From: Sacculina carcini
Lineage: Eukaryota > Arthropoda > Thecostraca > Sacculinidae
Direction: 5' to 3'
NCBI GenBank assembly: GCA_916048095.2
Contig: OU696584.1
Location: 6,132,204-6,196,203 of the forward strand
Length of the DNA: 64,000 nt
Below, piece by piece: positions 58,852-64,000 of this stretch (its first letter is position 1; each line of letters begins with the position of its first letter). The translations under genes and the position numbers were made by a program. The notes under the pieces are model-generated. The model made no database searches, was not told the DNA's origin, and saw nothing but the letters and a program-made list of their open reading frames with translations.

Positions 58852-58978
58852 ATGGGCGTAGGCAGAAAGTATATTGGGGGTGTAAAATCATATTGAAACC
58901 CCAATGGCTATATAACCCCATATGGCTTTGATTGATTGGAGGGTCACGGCCACCCCCCCCCTCTGGCTACCCCCTTGG
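58852..58978. mobile_element. MITE with GGGCGTAGGCAGA-type ends
   Basis: Left CATGGGCGTAGGCAGAAAG and right CTCTGGCTACCCCCTTGG are imperfect inverted repeats; C-rich right end; non-coding. Confidence 0.5.
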
Positions 58979-59139
58979 TGTACGTATATGTGTGTGTAGG
59001 TGTACGTAGGTGTATGATAGAAATAGTAGTGATTGTGTAAAAGAGTGAAAACGCATAGAAAAAAGAACATCTAGCAATATAAACACAAATTTGCCCAAAA
59101 TTGCAGAAGTATGGAGACAATCAACATGATGCAGGTTAA

Positions 59140-59245
59140 TCAAACATAACCCCCCTCCCCCCTAGAAACGTCTCCATCAATTCCTCATAACCAAGAGGCA
59201 CACTAAAAGCGGATCTAATATCTAATATCTTTCTGTAGAAGTGGT
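59140..59245. repeat. CTACAGAAAG dispersed repeat, copy 2 (reverse)
   Basis: Reverse-complement match to 29093-29225 (CTACAGAAAGATAT, CTCTTGGTTATGAGGAATTG). Confidence 0.5.
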
Positions 59246-59289
59246 TGATACAAGCATTATCGCAAAAACGTTGCATAGTGATGCATATA

Positions 59290-59412
59290 CATGACTAATC
59301 GGCCAAAAATTCAGTCCCCATCCCGTAATAATTCAGCCCCCCTCCAAAATTGCAAATTTTGCCCCCTCCTTTTTCTTATCTCCGACTATACAAACGCTGG
59401 CGCCGCCACTGC
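59290..59412. mobile_element. hAT-like MITE right-end fragment
   Basis: C-rich blocks (CAGCCCCCCTCC, TTTGCCCCCTCC) followed by CTGGCGCCGCCACTG; the left end is absent. Confidence 0.5.
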
Positions 59413-59696
59413 CAGGCGGTCAGTTCGCAGAAGAAAGTGCGGCGAATCGCAGCCAGAAATCAAACATTGTCAACGTGGCGCGATTGATTCCGAGAAACAC
59501 ACACAGAACGAGCAGCAGCGGTTCCAGGGTAAAATTTGTGGGGGGAGGGGGATGAATTATGTACGACTAGGTAGCGTGTGAAGGTCATGACTTGAGACTG
59601 ATGACTGATGACTGATGACTTGATGACTTGATTTCTCAATGATGTATACACACACATTTACACACACAATAATGTGCGAATGTGCTAATATCAACA

Positions 59697-59818
59697 AATT
59701 CTACAGAAAGAAATTTTCTTGATCTCTTTAAGTGAACTTCTTGGTCGCAAGAAGTTGATGGAAACATTGGGGGGGGGCTTCAATCCCCTGATTCCCCCTC
59801 TGGATCCCCCGGTGAGAA
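59697..59818. repeat. CTACAGAAAG dispersed repeat, copy 3
   Basis: Same orientation as copy 1: CTACAGAAAGAAATTTTCTTG, GAAGTTGATGGAAACATT, then GGGGGGGG and CCCCCTCTGGATCCCCC. Confidence 0.55.
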
Positions 59819-59885
59819 CAAGTGAATTCTTCGATCGTTGATGAAACTTTCTACACTCCAGGATTGCAGCTAGCGATGGGATCAG

Positions 59886-59945
59886 CCATAGATAACAGTA
59901 GACCGGCAAAACGAGTGTCAAATACAGATCTACTGTTATCTATGG
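59886..59945. repeat. 17-bp perfect inverted repeat (stem-loop)
   Basis: CCATAGATAACAGTAGA at 59886-59902 and its exact complement TCTACTGTTATCTATGG at 59929-59945, with 26 bases between. It lies inside an otherwise unassigned open stretch. Confidence 0.8.
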
Positions 59946-60151
59946 ATCAGCGCATTATTTTTTTGTTATCGCAGTGCAACAATCAGCAATCTAGCAATGT
60001 GCCGGCTGCATTGTTGCACAGAAGTACTCTGCAACACCAGCACGTGGCACGCGACGTTTCAACTACACATCCTCCTTTGCACGAAAATACCCCGCCCCGA
60101 GATGCACACAAATAAACACTCCTTTAGCCATACATCAATTCAAATAAGAAT

Positions 60152-60290
60152 CAATGGCGTAGCCAGACAGGCGATCAGGTGGGTCTTGTCCCCCCCGATA
60201 AATTAGGCCCTTATAAGGTTAGATAAACCGTCGTTTGGGCGTAATTCAAATTTTGGCACCCCAGAATAAAATTGCTAGCCACGCCTATGC
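60152..60290. mobile_element. MITE with GGCGTAGCCAG-type ends
   Basis: Left CAATGGCGTAGCCAGACAG and right TTGCTAGCCACGCCTATG are imperfect inverted repeats around a non-coding interior. Confidence 0.55.
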
Positions 60291-60712
60291 GCTGAAGCCA
60301 AAATATTGATCGTTTAAAAACCTTGGCCTCGCTGTGAAATTATCTACGATCACAGTGGGATTAAGTTGAATCGTTGCCGTTTTATATCGGTAATAACATG
60401 CTGTTTCCTCTTCTGTTATTAACCGAAATCAAACCGCGAACATGCAAATTCCTCGAACCACAAATTAAAAATTGGGGCCGACTAAGGATACCGAAATTGA
60501 TTATAATGTTAATAATGATGAAGCCGAAGCTATATAGATGGTTATATGAACTGCCGACAATAGTTTATTGCGAACTGATCAATTAGCATAATCTTGTTTA
60601 TATTGATTCGATTAGCAGATGCCACAAGCCGTCTTAGCGTTCAAGGGCGGCCACAGAAATAGTCTATTGGGAGAGTAGAGTAACTGGATGTAACTTTTAC
60701 CTCGTGGCGAGA
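60291..60712. other. AT-rich DNA, nothing recognised
   Basis: No open frame, repeat or RNA gene recognised. Confidence 0.4.
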
Positions 60713-60845
60713 AGTGGCGACGCCAGGCTTTTTCCGGTGGGGGCTGAGAATGGCTAAGAAAATTGATTGATTGATTGAACACCATTGATTTGCCAAGCCT
60801 GTTCATCTTAACAGGCTTGGCAAAACATGAAGAACTACATCAGGG
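60713..60845. mobile_element. hAT-like MITE left-end fragment
   Basis: AGTGGCGACGCCAGGCTTTT with GGGGGCTGAGAA and GGCTTGGCAAAACATGAAG. A CCAAGCCTGTT/AACAGGCTTGG inverted pair inside (about 60793-60823) forms a hairpin. The right end is absent. Confidence 0.6.
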
Positions 60846-62013
60846 GGTGGCTAATTGGTGTTAATTGAGAAGAATTTCTTTTAAATTTCATTTAATCGTA
60901 GACTTTTTGACTGCGGTACTTAATTAAGGGAGTGGTAGTTTTGGGGTTAGTCTGGGAGTTTAGTTCACCCGCCTATGCATGCGTTGAATGAAGGATAGGC
61001 TAGAAAGCCACTGCGGACAATATTTGGTGAATCAGATAAACACGTGAACGTGACAAATCAACGGCCCACCTGTAGCTCCTTTCAAACACTCCAACTCAAC
61101 CGAGTAGTCCCAACATTCGAGCGAATCACCACAAGAGGACGATTCTGCCATTGCCGCACAGTGCACCGCAACACACTGGAGTCCAACCGAATTCTGATCA
61201 GAAATTAATCACTAGACGAACACCCGTACGAACGCACTAAAACTAGGCACACACAGAACGAAAACACAGCACCACAAACCACTGAAGACCGGTGGCCAAA
61301 ACTAGGCGTGGGTTCAACGCTACACATACACTCATACATACATACACTCATACATACATACACTCATACATACACGTCGACAAACCCGACGACCAATCAG
61401 CTGACTGTTGACGATTGTCGCGACATCTAGGCGGTGAAATATGAAGTTAGCGCAGCTGCTCTGAAGGTCGAATGAAATAGGAAGGAAGGGATTGGTGCTT
61501 TTTGCGGATTTATCTGCTTCTATGTCCAATCGAGATGCAAAAACTTTGTTGCGTCAACCCGGAAACTTCGGTATTATATTTTCTATTAACTTCAGTATCT
61601 TTGTTTGCCGCCGCTAATGGCTAGAAATATTTCATTTTGTAGCGGAATATACTTCATCTTATAGCAGTTGGCTGCAAGCGAAGTCGTGCAGTTTCCGTCA
61701 TAGCATAGCTTTCAAGTGAAGTTGAATGAGTAAAATTGTTATTGGAAAAGAGTAAACAAAAAGCAATTCGAAGAAAAAACTGAATTGTATTCACGAATTC
61801 ACACAGCAGCTAATGCCATCTATTGTCGTAAAAAGTCAATCAACAACCACAATCAACGCAACACAAACGCGAACGAAAAGCAGTACTTCCTCAGTGACGT
61901 CATCAGTGAATTCAGTAGACATAGAACTGGTCTGGCATGGGCCAACATCTCTCTGAAACAATAACCAACACATTAACATCAGTCAAATTCCAACACGAGC
62001 ACGATTTTAACAC
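60846..62013. other. unique-looking DNA with a 16-bp minisatellite
   Basis: CACTCATACATACATA is repeated about three times at 61328-61374. The rest has no recognised gene; a minus-strand open frame ending near 61380 is unassigned. Confidence 0.45.
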
Positions 62014-62209
62014 CAGTGGCGGCGCCAGAACTTTTCCCGTGGGGATTGAGGGGGGGGGGGGACTAAGGAAAAGATGCGGGGGCTTGGCGAAACAAGAAGA
62101 AGTACACTCGAAATGTTCATGGTGAGGCTTTTTTTTGGGGCTGAGGGGGCATTGTCATGTTTTTATTGGGGTTCGAGCACCTCTAAGATCACTCTTAGCA
62201 CCGCCACTG
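62014..62209. mobile_element. hAT-like MITE, CAGTGGCGGCGCC family (196 bp)
   Basis: Starts CAGTGGCGGCGCCAGAACTT, contains GGGGGCTTGGCGAAACAAGA and CGAAATGTTCATGGTGAGGC, ends CTTAGCACCGCCACTG. Confidence 0.8.
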
Positions 62210-62533
62210 AACGAACACTGAACGAAATATACGATTGACGCGTATCTGTGATTTTTCACGTTGCTGAAATAATTCAGACAGAATTTCCGCTTGCAAATTG
62301 TGTGTGTTATATGCACCATTGACCGTGTATGCGTAGGTGTGAATGTGAATGTGCATGTGTATGTGCGTGTGTATGTAGGAATTTTGAGACATTGCTGTCT
62401 GTATGGAAGCATAGACAAATACTCACATTATATTTGCGGTTCAAATAATAATTACAGAAAATATTGAAATATATATAATAAACCTTTGAGCCTATTTAAC
62501 TATGAAAATTCGAGTGCGAGTGCGTTCATGTTA

Positions 62534-62534
<1 letters not shown>

Positions 62535-62565
<31 letters not shown>

Positions 62566-62608
62566 TTGTGCGAGTGCGTTTATGTTAGTGTGCGTGTGTG
62601 TGTGTGTT
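62535..62608. repeat. TG microsatellite with 44-bp duplication
   Basis: GCGAGTGCGTTCATGTTAGT followed by (GT)n occurs, then a near copy (GCGAGTGCGTTTATGTTAGT) and another (GT)n. Confidence 0.8.
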
Positions 62609-62739
62609 TCTTGCGAATTAATCTAGTCCAATAGTTGTTCTGCACTTCTCGTGCAGCATATTGTGCAACTTCTTTTGATCTAGTCATTTTCTTATGTATT
62701 ATATCAATTGTGTGTGTGTGTGTGTGTGTGTGCAGGCTA

Positions 62740-63475
62740 ATATTTCGACTTTCAGTTCGAGCACATATAACTGAGCATCTTATTCGACTATCATGGCTTC
62801 CGATAAAAGGTATTATTGAGTTTAGGGTAGTGTGTCTTGTCTACATGGCAATGTTCTTCAAGTCGCCAGCTTATGTTAACAATTGGCTGGAGCTCAAGTC
62901 TACGACTTCACACAATCTACGTTCAGATGACAAACAGTTTCTGGCTACACCTAAATACCCTTCTCGAGACACCAGGTATTCCAGATGTTTTCGTTATGAA
63001 GCTCCTCGTCTCTTCAATAAGCTGCCGTTGTATGTGAGAAGTGCTCCCTCATTTTCTGTTTTTAAAAATAGGGCTAAAAAGCATTACCAGTGTATATGTT
63101 ATGACACGTCACTGCTCGCCATTAAACACCCATATGCGCTATGATGTGTTTTATTCTAATGTTATTGTATTATTCATGTTATTAGATTTACTTGTTTTCA
63201 TTGTACATGCACTAATGTTTCATTCATTGAGAGTGTGATTGAGGTGCGTTTTGTCCTGTATTGAGCTTCATATGTATATGTGAGTATATGCGTGTATGAT
63301 TGTATGCGGGTGTGCACTTGTATGTATGTGTGCATATGTACATGCATGCATGAGTATGTTCATGTAGGCATATAAATGTGTGTGTGTGTGTGTGTGTGTG
63401 GCGCTTTTGAGAATTTGTGAAACTATTGTAAAGGCGCATTATAAATGTTCAATAAATGAAATGAAATGAAATGTG
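62740..63475 (+). mobile_element. LINE 3' fragment (L2/CR1-like) with GAAAT-repeat tail
   Basis: The open frame to 63144 reads RLSWLPIKGIIEFRVVCLVY, NLRSDDKQFL, FRYEAPRLFNKLPLYVRSAP and FSVFKNRAKKHYQ, the usual C-terminal order of L2/CR1 reverse transcriptase proteins (HWLPV..., APRLWN.LP). The 3' end has a GCGCTTTTGAG/AAAGGCGC stem and (GAAAT)n near 63455-63472. The 5' part is missing. It is a different family from the fragment at 32835. Confidence 0.8.
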
Positions 63476-63549
63476 TGTGTGTGTGTGTGTGTGTGTGGAT
63501 GGGTGATGTATTGATCTGTCATGATTGTGTGTGTCATATTGTCTTTGTG

Positions 63550-63680
63550 TATTTTTTCTCTTTCTCTTATTCTCCACGTTCAAAGTGCGCAGGGGCTGCA
63601 TGATGCAGTTTATAGCGCTTGCGCTCTTCCTGTATCACTTTGTTCGTTTTGTTCAATAATAATAATAATAATAAAATATG
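63550..63680 (+). mobile_element. (AAT)n-tail LINE/SINE 3' end, copy 3
   Basis: Shares TATAGCGCTTGCGCTCTTCC and an (AAT)n run with 44600-44715; diverged. Confidence 0.5.
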
Positions 63681-63761
63681 AATTATGCAAATCTTGAACA
63701 GCTCAGCTTTCATTCCAGTGTTCTATTGAACTATTTAGCAATCGAACCATCCAGTTTTTGA

Positions 63762-63956
63762 CAGTGGCGGCGCCAGGCTATTTCCGGCGGCGAGCTAAGA
63801 AAAAAACGCGGGGCTTGGCAAAACAATAAGTATTACACTGGAAGTGTTCATTATCAGGAACTATTATTATTGAGAGGAGGGAGGGGGCTCAAAGACGGGG
63901 CACATTTTTGGTGAAATTCAGCTCCTCCAAGCCCCCTTCTCTTGGCTCCGCCTCTG
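63762..63956. mobile_element. hAT-like MITE, CAGTGGCGGCGCC family (195 bp)
   Basis: Starts CAGTGGCGGCGCCAGGCTAT and ends CTTGGCTCCGCCTCTG; flanks TTTTTGA and TTATTGA are weakly alike. Confidence 0.75.
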
Positions 63957-64000
63957 CTTATTGAAGTGTAGAACTGTTAACACACTGTTATACTGTTATT

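Noticed and set aside
59822-60115. Open frame of about 97 codons on the plus strand
   Set aside because: No motif or family resemblance; contains the 17-bp inverted repeat and follows a dispersed repeat.
61332-61529. Minus-strand frame as a possible start exon of the CDR2-like gene
   Set aside because: No likeness to CDR2 N-termini, and it runs into a minisatellite without a convincing donor.
13485-63956. Assigning the CAGTGGCGGCGCC family firmly to hAT by target duplications
   Set aside because: Flanks of the complete copies do not share convincing 8-bp duplications; only the end bases support hAT.

Overview
This window is nuclear DNA from an animal, most likely an invertebrate bilaterian. 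Coding exons are GC-rich and end at GT-AG splice sites. They encode metazoan families (CDK1, THOC6, sideroflexin, a USP37-like deubiquitinase, an M13 peptidase relative, a CDR2-like coiled coil). The DNA between them is AT-rich and full of (CA)n/(TG)n microsatellites, MITEs, SINEs and LINE fragments. The species cannot be named from sequence alone. No operons, viral copies, CRISPR arrays or prokaryotic signals were seen.

Layout: a POT1-like telomere-binding protein gene (minus, 75-5861, three exons); sideroflexin (minus, 8813-11558, three exons); a USP37-like deubiquitinase (plus, 16097-19232, three exons); an acid sphingomyelinase-like phosphodiesterase (plus, 23706-25112); a neprilysin/M13-like membrane protein whose zinc-binding residues look lost (minus, 25509-27911); THOC6 (minus, 30100-31356); CDK1 (plus, 34974-35900); a multi-pass membrane protein, possibly tincar-like (minus, 37260-42692, four exons); and a CDR2/centrocortin-like coiled-coil gene (minus, 46161 to about 57063, seven recovered exons, with a 4.9-kb intron holding a tandem Helentron-like array). 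The last 7 kb carries only repeats and one LINE fragment. Exon joins were chosen so that reading phase is kept across each intron; they are inferences without transcript support.

The genes are unrelated housekeeping and membrane functions, so no joint pathway is implied. The four genes between 23.7 and 36 kb are uninterrupted, while all genes on either side have introns.

The most striking non-genic signals are: (1) (TG)n tracts in sense orientation next to most 3' splice sites, often with a complementary (CA)n tract earlier in the same intron; (2) a hAT-like MITE family beginning CAGTGGCGGCGCC, with about ten copies or fragments; (3) several other short inverted-repeat families; (4) a tRNA-Val-derived SINE with four copies; (5) a direct repeat of about 235 bp on both sides of the USP gene; and (6) a repeat family whose two copies both keep the same short open frame.
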